Positions 22,199 through 30,676 of a DNA stretch of 39,521 nt are shown here, in pieces. The stretch lies in the IMG/VR virus record IMGVR_UViG_3300047468_000026, positions 1-39,521 of that record. The stretch is one strand, 5' to 3'. The translations under genes were made by a program, and so were the position numbers. Origin of the DNA: a virus. Each line of letters begins with the position of its first letter. Positions within the stretch are counted from its first letter, which is position 1. The notes under the pieces were generated by a model, which saw only the letters and a list, made by a program, of their open reading frames with translations, was not told the DNA's origin and ran no database searches.

Positions 22199-22228
22199 AA
22201 ACGGCGGGGAGGGAAACCCTCACCGCCG
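22191..22228 (-). terminator. Intrinsic terminator reading leftward
   Basis: A 12-bp stem with one mismatch (arms 22202-22213 and 22217-22228) and a 3-base loop. Read leftward it is followed by TTTTTATTT. Read rightward it has no T-run. It therefore points against the surrounding genes, toward the divergent control region. Confidence 0.65.
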
Positions 22229-22246
22229 TCAACCTTGGAGATACGC

Positions 22247-22288
22247 ATGTCCGCGCAACGCCTTGCCAAGGGCGCGGTCGGAGCGTAG
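22247..22288 (+). CDS. Possible 13-aa leader peptide
   Basis: ATG preceded by TTGGAGATACGC, a good ribosome site, reads MSAQRLAKGAVGA then TAG. It lies 63 bases upstream of the primase-helicase start. It could couple or attenuate expression, or be chance. Confidence 0.3.
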   Translation: MSAQRLAKGAVGA

Positions 22289-22351
22289 CGTGGATCGCCC
22301 CTCCGTTGCAAGCGCCAACGCACGGAGCCTTTAAAGCAACCGGAGTCCACC

Positions 22352-24280
22352 ATGTCTGCAGACCCTGCGCAGTTCACCCTGCCGTTCTCTCACTACGCCA
22401 AGCTGGGCTATCTACCTGTGCCACTGCAGGGCAAGGTGCCATTCCAACCGGGCTGGCAATCGAGACGGTTCGACGACACCGAACTAGTCGCGCTCGACGC
22501 GACGCCCGGATACAACGTCGGCCTCAACTGCACGAACATCGTCGGCCTCGACATCGACCTCGTCGATCCGAAGCACGCCAAGAAGATCGAGGCGCTGATA
22601 CGCCGCACCCTCAAACTACCCAAGAGCACGCCGCGCCGCGTGGGCAACGCGCCGAAGTGTCTGCTGATCATGCGCTGCGATGCGCCGCTGCCCGGATTCG
22701 ATCTGCGCCACGCACGCAAGACCGTGCTGTTCCAGTTGTTAGGCCACGGCAAGCAGTTCGTGGTGTCGGGCATCCACCCGGATACTCAGAAACCGTACAC
22801 GTTGAACCGTCCGCTGCCCAAGGTGGAGAAGCTGCCCCTGCTCACGCCTGCGAGCTACGTGGCGCTGCGCGAGGCGCTCACCGATGGGCTGACCAAGCTG
22901 GGGTACGACGTCGGCACCAGCGCCGCCGTGGGCGGTCCCAGACGCGATGACTGGAGCGGTGCGCCGTGGACCGACACCGGCCTAGCGCAGGCTGCCGAGG
23001 CGCTGATGGCGCTCGATCCGAGCATGGATCGGATGTCGTGGATCAACGTCGGCATGGCGCTCGCCGATGGCACGCACGGCGGCGAGGATGGCTTCGCGAT
23101 GTGGCAGCACTGGTCGAGCCAGTCAGAGAAGTACAACGCGCGCGAGATGCGCAAGCAGTGGGCGAGCTTTAAGCCCGGACCCATCACGCGCGCCAGTCTG
23201 TTCAAGAACCAGTGGCTGAAGCGTGAGCAGGTAGTTAGTACGCCACCTGCGCGCACGACCAGCAAGGCCGAGCCGGGCATCAGTCTGCGTGCGCTGATGG
23301 CGCTCGATCCGGGGCCGGTGCCGTGGCTGGTCGATGGCCTGCTCACGCACGGCGCGCACTTGCTGGTCGGTCGGCCCAAGGGCGGCAAGTCGTGGGTGAC
23401 GATGGACATGGCATACGCGGTCGCCAATGCGGGCACGTTCGCGGGCAAGAAGGCGCGCAGCGGTCGGGTGCTGTGGGTCGCAGCCGAAGACACGCGCGAC
23501 GGACTAGCTAGACGCCTGAAGGTACGAGGCGAGGCGGTCGGTGCCAACGTCACGGTGTACACGGCAGAGGACCTGCGCGCCGAGCGTGCCGAGTGGGATG
23601 CGTGCGCGTTCCACGAGATGCTCGACGCGCGGCTCGAAGCCGATCCATTCGACCTCGTGATCCTCGACACGCAGAAGACCTGCGAGGCGGTGTGGTCGGC
23701 TGAGAAGATAGACGAGCGCAGGCACGCGAGCGTGGTCGACATCGCCTACCAGAGCGTGCGGCTGTACGATGACATCGGGCAGCGCAGGCAGGCGTGCGTC
23801 GTGCTCGTGCATCACACGGGCAAGCTGAAGAACAACAAGGGCACGGACTACCATGAGCGCATCAACATGCCCGCCACGGTGGTCGCAGGCGTCACAGGCT
23901 CGCTGGTGCTGGCCGATCCACCCGAGCGTGAGCTACACGAGAAGGATGACTTCCAGCGCATCCTAGCTATTCGTGGGCGGCACATGGCGCAGGGTGACGA
24001 GCAGTTCATGGTGGCTTTAAAGATGGGTCACATGGAGTTGTTAGGCGAGTACATCGAGGTGGTGCAGACCAAGGCGCAGGCCGAGGTGTTCACAGCCATC
24101 GAAGCGATGCTGCGCGAGCAGGAGTCGGTGACGATTGCCGAGGTGGCGGGGTTCATGGGCAAGCACAAGAACACCGTGCAGACGGCGCTGTCGCGGGCGG
24201 CCAAGGTGCCGGGCGGCATGGTGTGGAAGGGTCGACGCCTGACGATCAAGCAAGGCGCGGGCATTCGTTGGGTCGTGTAG
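22352..24280 (+). CDS. Primase-polymerase / RepA-type helicase fusion
   Basis: 642 aa. N-terminal bifunctional primase-polymerase domain: VGLDIDLVDP (Asp67, Asp69), RRVGNAPKCLLI, and GHGKQFVVSGIHPDT (about 131-145), the usual metal and nucleotide motifs. A PriCT-like helical domain follows (about 205-290). Then a RecA-fold RepA-type ATPase: VGRPKGGKS (Walker A, about 339-347), FDLVILDT (Walker B, 433-440), VLVHHTGK (about 484-491). The C-terminus has a winged-helix-like segment (TIAEVAGFMGKHKNTVQTAL). It primes and unwinds DNA at replication forks, partnering the polymerase at 13553. GGAGTCCACC precedes the ATG. Confidence 0.92.
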   Translation: MSADPAQFTLPFSHYAKLGYLPVPLQGKVPFQPGWQSRRFDDTELVALDATPGYNVGLNCTNIVGLDIDLVDPKHAKKIEALIRRTLKLPKSTPRRVGNAPKCLLIMRCDAPLPGFDLRHARKTVLFQLLGHGKQFVVSGIHPDTQKPYTLNRPLPKVEKLPLLTPASYVALREALTDGLTKLGYDVGTSAAVGGPRRDDWSGAPWTDTGLAQAAEALMALDPSMDRMSWINVGMALADGTHGGEDGFAMWQHWSSQSEKYNAREMRKQWASFKPGPITRASLFKNQWLKREQVVSTPPARTTSKAEPGISLRALMALDPGPVPWLVDGLLTHGAHLLVGRPKGGKSWVTMDMAYAVANAGTFAGKKARSGRVLWVAAEDTRDGLARRLKVRGEAVGANVTVYTAEDLRAERAEWDACAFHEMLDARLEADPFDLVILDTQKTCEAVWSAEKIDERRHASVVDIAYQSVRLYDDIGQRRQACVVLVHHTGKLKNNKGTDYHERINMPATVVAGVTGSLVLADPPERELHEKDDFQRILAIRGRHMAQGDEQFMVALKMGHMELLGEYIEVVQTKAQAEVFTAIEAMLREQESVTIAEVAGFMGKHKNTVQTALSRAAKVPGGMVWKGRRLTIKQGAGIRWVV

Positions 24281-24477
24281 ACGGGGGGGTATGTGTATAG
24301 GTGTAATGTGTGTTAGCTGGGTAGGTAGGGGTGTCTATATACACTATTAACACATATAAACACACACACACATGTACCCCCCACGCGCGTACGCGCGCGA
24401 GGGCTAGGGGTCCTACCGCTGGCGCGGCGGCGCGGGAGCGTGTAAGACGGCGCGCGAGCCGGGAGGATAAATCGCAA
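24281..24477. other. Non-coding region upstream of terminase: candidate packaging site or origin
   Basis: The longest strange gap in the window. A G/T-rich strand (24283-24315) is followed, after a short centre, by an A/C-rich strand (24348-24382), together an imperfect inverted repeat of about 33 bases per arm ending in six or seven G and six C. The centre holds near-palindromic GTGTCTATATACAC. Next comes the perfect 14-bp palindrome CGCGCGTACGCGCG (24384-24397). Its AT-rich part contrasts sharply with flanking coding DNA. A reading frame from ATG 24331 crosses it but codes for low-complexity Arg/Thr/His sequence and is rejected. Confidence 0.6.
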
Positions 24478-24771
24478 GTGACTGACGAGCCAGAAGAGCG
24501 ACGTGGACGAGGGCGGCCAATCGGCACGCCGTTCAGTCAGAATGCGCGTGCTCGTGAGCGTATCAGGGTAGCTAGGCTCCTAACTATCGCTGACGAGATA
24601 GCCGAGGGCAAGATCAAGGGCGACCCCAAGCGTCTCGCCGTCAGGCTGCAGGCCGCGTCGATGCTGCTCAGAAAGTGCCTGCCCGACATGACCTCTGTCG
24701 ATCTAACTAGTGGGGGCGAGCCGTTCGTAGTTGAACGCGCCGTGTTCAAGCGTGGCAGTAAAAAGACCTAG
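24478..24771 (+). CDS. Terminase small subunit (probable)
   Basis: 97 aa from a GTG at 24478, preceded by GGGAGGATAAATCGCAA. The start TDEPEERRGRGRPIGTPFSQ and the helix RIRVARLLTIADEIAEGKIK, then RLQAASMLLRKCLPD, fit small DNA-binding terminase subunits. It directly precedes the large subunit and overlaps it. It would recognise the packaging site, possibly in the non-coding stretch just upstream. The call rests on position and helical pattern. Confidence 0.7.
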   Translation: MTDEPEERRGRGRPIGTPFSQNARARERIRVARLLTIADEIAEGKIKGDPKRLAVRLQAASMLLRKCLPDMTSVDLTSGGEPFVVERAVFKRGSKKT

Positions 24772-26248
24772 CAAGTACGCCAAGCAGCGCGTGGCCGAGG
24801 CCAAGGCCGCCAACGTGGTGTCGATGCCTGCGACCGTCAAGCGTGTGCGCGTGCCTAACATCCTGCCGCGCGACTACCAAGAGCCGGTGTTCGACTACTG
24901 GATCGACAACCAAGAGCCGGGCCAGCGCGCGGTGGAGTGCTGGGCGCGGCGCATGGGCAAGGACCTGACCTACATGAGCGTGGCCTGCTCGAAGTCCTTC
25001 GAGCGCAAGGGCCTCTACGTGCACTTCCTGCCCGAGGCAGAGCACGCACGGCGCACGATCTGGGACGGCTTCACCAATGACGGCGACCCGCTGATCGACG
25101 TCGCCTTCCCCAAGGAGCTACGCGCCAAGACGCTCGACCATGACATGCGGATCGAGTTCAAGAACGGCAGCGCGTGGCAGTTAGGCGGCTCTGATCAGTA
25201 CGACCGATGGGTCGGTGGCAACCCCATCGGCATCACGTACAGCGAGTTCGCGCTGGCGCATCCTCGTGGCTGGGACCTGATGCGCCCGATCTTGAAGATC
25301 AACGGCGGCTGGGCTGCGTTTGTTAGTACGCCGCGCGGGTACAACCACTTCTTCACCATCCTGCAACTAGCTAAAGAGAACCCGACGTGGCGCTGGTCGC
25401 ACATCAACGCGCTCGAAGCTGGCGTGATGACGCAGTTCGACATCGACGAGGAAGTGCGGCAGGGCATGCCCGAGGAACTAGCTAGACAGGAATACCTGTG
25501 CGACTTCAGCGCGGCCAACGTCGGCGCGATCATCGGGCGACAGGTCGAGCGCGCGGAGAAGGAAGGCAGGTTGTTAGACGAGGTGTACGACGCGACGGGC
25601 GAACGCATCGACGTGTCGTGCGACATTGGCTTCCACGATGCTGCGGCGTTGTGGTTCTGGCAGAGGTGGCACGATGGGCACGGGCTGGTGGATTATGATG
25701 AGGATAGCGGACTCGACGCGCAGCAGTGGATACAAAGGCTCGCGGACAAGCCGTGGGCCTACGGCACGATCTATCTACCGCACGACGCGCGTGCGAAGAC
25801 CTTTCAGACACGGCATACGGTAGTCGAGCAGTTCGCTGATGCCATCAAGAACGGCACTTTAAATGCACTGCGCGCCGAGATCATCCCAGCCACCTCGATC
25901 AGTGATCGCATCAACGCGGCGCGCACCATCATGCCGTACTGCCGCTTCGACCGGATCGCGTGCGCGCAGGGGTTGCTGACGCTGCGCGAGTGGCAGTACA
26001 AGTACGACGAGCAGCGCAAGACCTTCAGTCGCGAGCCGGACCACAACTGGGCGAGCCACGGTGGCGACGCCTTCAGCTATGGCGCGCAGAAGATGCGCTT
26101 CAGTACCAAGCACCTAACTATCAAGCGCGAGCTAGGACCCAAGACATGGGCCGAGTCACGCGATCCTCGACACATTCAACGCCCAACGCTCGCCGACCTG
26201 TGGGCCGAGCGTGAGCACGACGCAGAACAACGGAGCCGTATCCCATGA
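24752..26248 (+). CDS. Terminase large subunit
   Basis: 498 aa from the GTG at 24752; a TTG at 24731 is possible but lies further inside the small subunit. ATPase: the Walker A-like ECWARRMGKD (about 62-71) in the WxRRxGK form of phage terminases, and Walker B ITYSEFA (161-167) with the catalytic Glu. The nuclease half begins near SCDIGFHDAAALWFW. It cuts concatemeric DNA and pumps it into the prohead through the portal encoded next; the stop overlaps the portal start as ATGA. Confidence 0.93.
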   Translation: MAVKRPSKYAKQRVAEAKAANVVSMPATVKRVRVPNILPRDYQEPVFDYWIDNQEPGQRAVECWARRMGKDLTYMSVACSKSFERKGLYVHFLPEAEHARRTIWDGFTNDGDPLIDVAFPKELRAKTLDHDMRIEFKNGSAWQLGGSDQYDRWVGGNPIGITYSEFALAHPRGWDLMRPILKINGGWAAFVSTPRGYNHFFTILQLAKENPTWRWSHINALEAGVMTQFDIDEEVRQGMPEELARQEYLCDFSAANVGAIIGRQVERAEKEGRLLDEVYDATGERIDVSCDIGFHDAAALWFWQRWHDGHGLVDYDEDSGLDAQQWIQRLADKPWAYGTIYLPHDARAKTFQTRHTVVEQFADAIKNGTLNALRAEIIPATSISDRINAARTIMPYCRFDRIACAQGLLTLREWQYKYDEQRKTFSREPDHNWASHGGDAFSYGAQKMRFSTKHLTIKRELGPKTWAESRDPRHIQRPTLADLWAEREHDAEQRSRIP

Positions 26249-28263
26249 GCAGCAGCCTGACGCCTACACTAACTAGTCGGAAGGACTTCGAGAAGACGCC
26301 GCAGGGTATCCAGCAGCTATGGATCACCGAGATCGCAGCGGCCAAGAAGGATCAGGAGAAGTGGCGCAAGGCAGGCGAGCGCATCACCAAGGTGTTCCTC
26401 GATGAGCGCGGCGAGGAGTCGACGGTCATGGACGTGCTGCGCTCAGGCACACGGCTCAACGTCTTCAGCGCCAACATCATCACGCTGCGGGCGCTCCTCT
26501 TCGGCAACGTGCCGCGCGTCGAGGTAGGTAGGCGCTACCAAGACTCGGACGACGACGCCGCGCGTGTCGCGTCTGAGATCATGGAGCGCTCGCTCAACGC
26601 CGACATCGGCGAGCAGTTCAGCTTCGGCATCGGTCAGGCGCTCGACGACAAGTTGTTAGTCGGGTTCGGCTGCGCCCGCGTGGCGTACGAGGCGGACTTC
26701 GAGACGATCATGCACGAGCCGATCATGTTAGGTGATCGCGAGGTCGCGCCCGCATTCGAGGAGGAGCAGAAGAGCAACGAGGCAGCGCCTGTCTACTACT
26801 ACAACTGGCGCGACATCCTCTGGAGTCCGGCGCGTACGTGGGACGAGGTGCGCTGGGTCGCGTTCAGGAACTACCTGACGCGCGACGAGGACAAGGCGCG
26901 CTTCGGCGACAAGATAGGCGAGGCCATGCCGCTCGGCACATCGAAGCGCAAGGCCGCCGACGCGGGCATCCAGTTCGACCCGTGGCAGAAGTCCGAGGTG
27001 TGGGAGGTCTGGGATCGCACCACCAAGAAAGTCATCTGGATGTGCGAGGGCATGGACGTGATCTGCGACATGAAGGACGACACGCTGAAGCTCAAGGGCT
27101 TCTTCCCGTGCCCGAAGTTCATGCTGACCAACCCGACATCCAAGGCCTATCTACCCCGCGCCGACTACATCCTCGCGCAGGACCAGTACAACGAGTTGAA
27201 CGACGTCAGCCGCCGCATCACCATGCTGCAGAAGGCTTTAAAGGTCGTGGGCGTGTACGACAAGTCGAGCGAGGGCATCGCCCGCATGCTCAACGAGGCG
27301 ACCGAGAACACGCTCATCCCGGTAGATAGCTGGGCGATGTTCGCCGAGAAGGGCGGCATCAAGGGGCAGGTCGACTGGCTGCCGCTCGAACAGGTCGTCG
27401 GCGCGCTGACTGCGCTGCGCGACTACCGCACGGAGTTGGTGAACCTGCTCTACCAAGTCACGGGCATGAGCGACATCCTGCGCGGCGCATCGGTGGCGGC
27501 TGAGACCGCCACGGCGCAGTCGATCAAGGCCAAGTTCGCCAGCACCCGCGTGCAGGCACAGCAGGACGATTTCGCACGCTTCGCCACCGACCTGCAGAAG
27601 CTGCGCGCCGAGGTGATGATCAACCACTTCTCGGACGAGGCGCTGATCAAGCAGGCGAACATGGAGTTCACGCCCGACCAGCAGCATGTCCCGGCGGCGC
27701 TCAAACTACTGCGCGAGAAGGACGTGTTCCGCATCGCCATCAAGTCCGAGCAGTTAGCCATGCAGGACATGGCGGCGTTGCGGCAGGAGAAGACCGAGTT
27801 CGTGCAAGGCCTGTCGGGATTCATCACCGCGAGCGCGCCGCTCGTGCAGCAGCATCCGGCGGCAGCGCCAGTGTTGTTAGAGCTACTGAAGTGGGCGATG
27901 TCCGGCTTCAGGGGCGCGAGCACCGCCGAGTCGATCCTCGATCAGGCGATAGCTAGTCTGCAGCAGAACCCGCCGCCCGCACCGCAGGACCCCAACGCGC
28001 AGAAGGCCAAGGAGCAGGAGATGAAGTCCAAGGCCAGCGTCGAGGTGGAGAAGATGAAGCAGGGCGGCAAGCAGCAGGAGATTCAGGCCAACCTGCAGGC
28101 CGACCTAACAAGAGTGAACGCCGAGACCGGCGCGGAGTTGAAGAAGCAGGCCGCGCAGTTCACGTTCGACACGCACGCCGCGACCCGTCAGGCGCAGCAC
28201 GATCAGCAGCAGGAGGGTGTGCGCGCCGCCAACAAGGTGACCGAGCGAGGCCCGCCAGCATGA
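26245..28263 (+). CDS. Portal protein
   Basis: 672 aa, in the size range of P22-like portals (725 aa). ATG overlaps the terminase stop. The N-terminal wing region includes LNVFSANIITLRALLFGNVP; a central section has VYYYNWRDILWSPARTWDE and a long helix region (DYRTELVNLLYQVTGMSDIL, then AETATAQSIKAKFASTRV), both recurring in podoviral portals. The C-terminal about 110 residues are a Gln/Lys-rich coiled coil, matching the barrel of P22-type portals. It forms the ring for DNA entry and joins the tail. Confidence 0.92.
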   Translation: MSSSLTPTLTSRKDFEKTPQGIQQLWITEIAAAKKDQEKWRKAGERITKVFLDERGEESTVMDVLRSGTRLNVFSANIITLRALLFGNVPRVEVGRRYQDSDDDAARVASEIMERSLNADIGEQFSFGIGQALDDKLLVGFGCARVAYEADFETIMHEPIMLGDREVAPAFEEEQKSNEAAPVYYYNWRDILWSPARTWDEVRWVAFRNYLTRDEDKARFGDKIGEAMPLGTSKRKAADAGIQFDPWQKSEVWEVWDRTTKKVIWMCEGMDVICDMKDDTLKLKGFFPCPKFMLTNPTSKAYLPRADYILAQDQYNELNDVSRRITMLQKALKVVGVYDKSSEGIARMLNEATENTLIPVDSWAMFAEKGGIKGQVDWLPLEQVVGALTALRDYRTELVNLLYQVTGMSDILRGASVAAETATAQSIKAKFASTRVQAQQDDFARFATDLQKLRAEVMINHFSDEALIKQANMEFTPDQQHVPAALKLLREKDVFRIAIKSEQLAMQDMAALRQEKTEFVQGLSGFITASAPLVQQHPAAAPVLLELLKWAMSGFRGASTAESILDQAIASLQQNPPPAPQDPNAQKAKEQEMKSKASVEVEKMKQGGKQQEIQANLQADLTRVNAETGAELKKQAAQFTFDTHAATRQAQHDQQQEGVRAANKVTERGPPA

Positions 28264-28586
28264 GGCGCACCTATCACTTCGATGAGAAGTTAGGCAAGCT
28301 GGTCGAAGGTCCTGCGCCGAGGAAGAGCCAGTCAGGAGATGGCTGGCTGTTCTCGGATCGGTTGTACTCGGCGGCTCCGTTCAAGGGCAAGGACGGTGAG
28401 GTGGTGAACTCGCGCAAGAAGCACCGCTCGTACATGGCGCGGCACAACCTAACTACCATGGACGATTTCAAGCAGACGTGGGCCGACGCCGCCAAGAGGC
28501 GCGAGGCGCACTACACCAATGGCTCGGGCGACCGGCGCGCACGTCGCGAGGCCGTCGAGCGCTCGATCCTCAAGCTGGAGAAGTGA
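28260..28586 (+). CDS. Hypothetical protein after portal
   Basis: 108 aa, basic: TYHFDEKLGKLVEGPAPRKS, then SYMARHNLTTMDDFKQTWAD, ending with an Arg-rich helix. The start overlaps the portal stop as ATGA. Similar short basic proteins with a FxFD..L..G start and a Y-x-x-R-H-x-L segment follow the portal in other podoviruses; their role is unknown. Confidence 0.72.
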   Translation: MRRTYHFDEKLGKLVEGPAPRKSQSGDGWLFSDRLYSAAPFKGKDGEVVNSRKKHRSYMARHNLTTMDDFKQTWADAAKRREAHYTNGSGDRRARREAVERSILKLEK

Positions 28587-28587
28587 C

Positions 28588-30501
28588 ATGCCTGCATTGA
28601 CCGAGGAAGATCGGGTAGCTAGACGCAACGCACTGCGCCGCTCAGACCTGTGGGACCGCGTCAAGAACGAGGCCGCATCGTTCGGCGAACTGGGCACGGA
28701 CCTCGTGCGCAACGCCGCAGGCCTGCCCGAGGCCGCGCTGTCGATGGGCACGGGACTCGCCGCGCAGGCTGGCTCGGGGCTTGGCACGGCGGCAGGCGTG
28801 GTCGGCAGTCTAGTTAGAGGCGAGAAGCCCGACTGGGACGCAGCGGCGGACACCACCAACGAGAACACCGAGCGCTTCACCTTCGAGCCGAGGAGCGAGG
28901 GCGCGAAGGCAGCGACCGGCGGACTCGGCACCGTCATGGCTCCGCTCGACAAGGGCATCAACTGGGCGGGCGAGCAGACCGCCGAGAAGACCGGCTCGCC
29001 TGCGCTCGGTGCGCTCGTCAAGGGCGGCCTGAACATCCTCGACCCTGAGCACATCGCACCCATTGCCGCCGCGCTCAAAGGATCGCGCGGCCTAACAAGG
29101 CTGATCGACGAGACGCCCGAGAGCGCCGTGTCCTCCGCTGGCACCATGGGTGCGCAGCGTGGCGCTGCCGCTCTGACGGCGGGCAAGAAGGCGAAGAAGC
29201 CGAAGGCCGCGCCCGAGGAGATACTCGGCACGCACCCAACTACCACGCCCGAGCACATCGCCGAGCGCACCAACACGGGCGGCGGCTACTCGGTCAACTT
29301 GGAGACGGGCGAGAGTCCCACCAGTGGCCTGATGATGGGCAAGTACGCGAACGACGATCCGCGTAACTTGGTAGTTAGTGGCAGGTCAATGAGTCCCGAG
29401 GATGCCCGCGCGCATGCGGCTGCCAACATCGCAGCGCTCAAGCGCAAGGAGAACTTCTTCGGCACATGGAAGGATGCCGAGAGTGGCAACACCTATCTAG
29501 ATGTCTCGAAGCGCTTCGAGCCTGACGAGCGCAGGCCCGCCACCAAGTTCGGCGAGCGCACCGCGCAGAAGGCGGGCTACGATGTCGGCGCGGGCGAGTC
29601 CTTCCCGGTCGGCAACTGGGAAGAGTTCGTGCGCAGTCCCGAGTTCCACACGCGCATGGACGAGATGAACCAGTTAGGCCGCGAGGTGATGGGCGACAAG
29701 AAGTGGTGGGACATGCACGGCGGCTCATCCTTCGAGCGCGTGTACGGCAAGGAGAACCTGCCGCAGGTCGCGGGCTTCTCCGCGTCGACATCGCCCGCCA
29801 GCGCGCCGCGCGAGAACCTGCAGACCATGACCGAGTACATGCGCCGCCACCTGAAGGGCGAGGAGATTATCCAGCCTGACTGGCGCGTCGGGCCTAACGA
29901 GATGACGCGCAACGAGGGCACGCAGATCGGCATGGAGCGCACGCGCGCCAAGAACCTGCTGGCCGCCAAGCGCGGCGAGATCGAGGCGCTGCGCGAGAAC
30001 AAGGTGCGCGAGATGGGTCAGGCGCTGATGGGTGATCGCAACGCCGTGGTACTAGATAGGCAGTGGGCGAAGCTGGCGGAAGACCCGGCGAAGGGCGTCT
30101 ACACCGACACGACGCCTAACACAGTGCCGTCGGGCGCACCGTACGAGGTGCTCAAGACCGAGGTGACCAAGGCGGCGCAGCGCGCCAAGATGGACCCCGA
30201 GGCGTACAGCGCCAACGTGTGGGAGGGAATCCGCGACACCATCCGGCGCACCAACGAGTTGTACGGCCAGAAGCATCGCGGCTCGCAGATTCCGAAGGAG
30301 TCGAAGAGCTACTCGGACACCTTCGAGGATTTGCTGCAGGAGAAGGCCGACCACATGGGGATCAGCAAGGCCGAGATGGAGAAGCGACTGCGCGCGGGAG
30401 ACGCCACGCTGCTGTCGCTGATGCTAGCTACTCCGATGGGGATGGCGCTGTACAAGCAGTCGCAGGGTCAGCAGGACGAGCCTGCCGGGCCTGCTGCATG
30501 A
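28588..30501 (+). CDS. Large protein between portal and scaffold, possible ejected or head-inserted protein
   Basis: 637 aa from the ATG at 28588; an earlier in-frame start lies in the previous gene. Residues about 30-110 are Ala/Gly-rich and possibly membrane-active. The middle region is Lys/Pro-rich linker (KKAKKPKAAPEEI). A folded C-terminal part has WWDMHGGSSFERVYGKENLP then VAGFSASTSPASAPRENLQT, a pattern like DUF7178-type modules of phage polyvalent proteins: a conserved SxTSP followed by N. Position with head genes suggests packaging inside the capsid. The function is unproven. Its last 74 bases overlap an opposite-strand gene. Confidence 0.6.
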   Translation: MPALTEEDRVARRNALRRSDLWDRVKNEAASFGELGTDLVRNAAGLPEAALSMGTGLAAQAGSGLGTAAGVVGSLVRGEKPDWDAAADTTNENTERFTFEPRSEGAKAATGGLGTVMAPLDKGINWAGEQTAEKTGSPALGALVKGGLNILDPEHIAPIAAALKGSRGLTRLIDETPESAVSSAGTMGAQRGAAALTAGKKAKKPKAAPEEILGTHPTTTPEHIAERTNTGGGYSVNLETGESPTSGLMMGKYANDDPRNLVVSGRSMSPEDARAHAAANIAALKRKENFFGTWKDAESGNTYLDVSKRFEPDERRPATKFGERTAQKAGYDVGAGESFPVGNWEEFVRSPEFHTRMDEMNQLGREVMGDKKWWDMHGGSSFERVYGKENLPQVAGFSASTSPASAPRENLQTMTEYMRRHLKGEEIIQPDWRVGPNEMTRNEGTQIGMERTRAKNLLAAKRGEIEALRENKVREMGQALMGDRNAVVLDRQWAKLAEDPAKGVYTDTTPNTVPSGAPYEVLKTEVTKAAQRAKMDPEAYSANVWEGIRDTIRRTNELYGQKHRGSQIPKESKSYSDTFEDLLQEKADHMGISKAEMEKRLRAGDATLLSLMLATPMGMALYKQSQGQQDEPAGPAA

Positions 30502-30622
30502 GCGAGAAGTTCAAGCGCTTCCACGCCAGATACCCGCGCAGGAAGCGCAGTTCAGCAAGAGAGATGCCCTGCTTCGCAGCTTGAGCACGCTCGATGGTTT
30601 CGTATGGAATGAGCTTGGACAT
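30428..30622 (-). CDS. Antisense small gene inside the late block
   Basis: 64 aa from the ATG at 30622. Reads SKLIPYETIERAQAAKQG, then ISLAELRFLRGYLAWKRLNF, a convincing short helical protein resembling the IPYETIERA-type HTH peptides of some mobile elements, though the match is loose. It is one of few minus-strand genes within the rightward block. A promoter with operator lies just upstream, leaving a leader of only about 4 bases, and the ribosome site is weak. Codon use is less GC-rich than that of neighbours, and its unique part has no CTANCTA motif. It may be a late acquisition. Confidence 0.5.
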   Translation of the reverse strand: MSKLIPYETIERAQAAKQGISLAELRFLRGYLAWKRLNFSLMQQARQARPADPATACTAPSPSE

Positions 30623-30632
30623 GGGTCCGTTG

Positions 30633-30659
30633 ATATTACTACAAGTTGACACCGACAAC
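30633..30659 (-). promoter_or_regulatory. Promoter and operator for the antisense gene
   Basis: Leftward: TTGTTG (30656-30661), 17-base spacer, TAATAT (30633-30638). The near-perfect operator GTTGACACCGACAAC (30645-30659, one mismatch) lies in the spacer and -35. The scaffold start at 30677 lies just beyond on the other strand. Confidence 0.55.
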
Positions 30660-30676
30660 AATCAGGAGCTTTAAAG

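Noticed and set aside
22855-23742. 295-codon minus-strand frame opposite the primase-helicase
   Set aside because: Ser/Ala/Pro-rich shadow; Walker motifs lie on the plus strand.
24331-24477. Upstream extension of the terminase small subunit to an ATG at 24331
   Set aside because: It would translate the low-complexity repeat region; the GTG at 24478 has a good ribosome site.
28449-29276. 275-codon minus-strand frame opposite the large head-region protein
   Set aside because: Antisense shadow with Ser/Ala/Pro bias and no ribosome site.
30645-30676. Rightward promoter TTGACA-18-TTTAAA for the scaffold gene
   Set aside because: The start of transcription would fall after the scaffold ATG at 30677.
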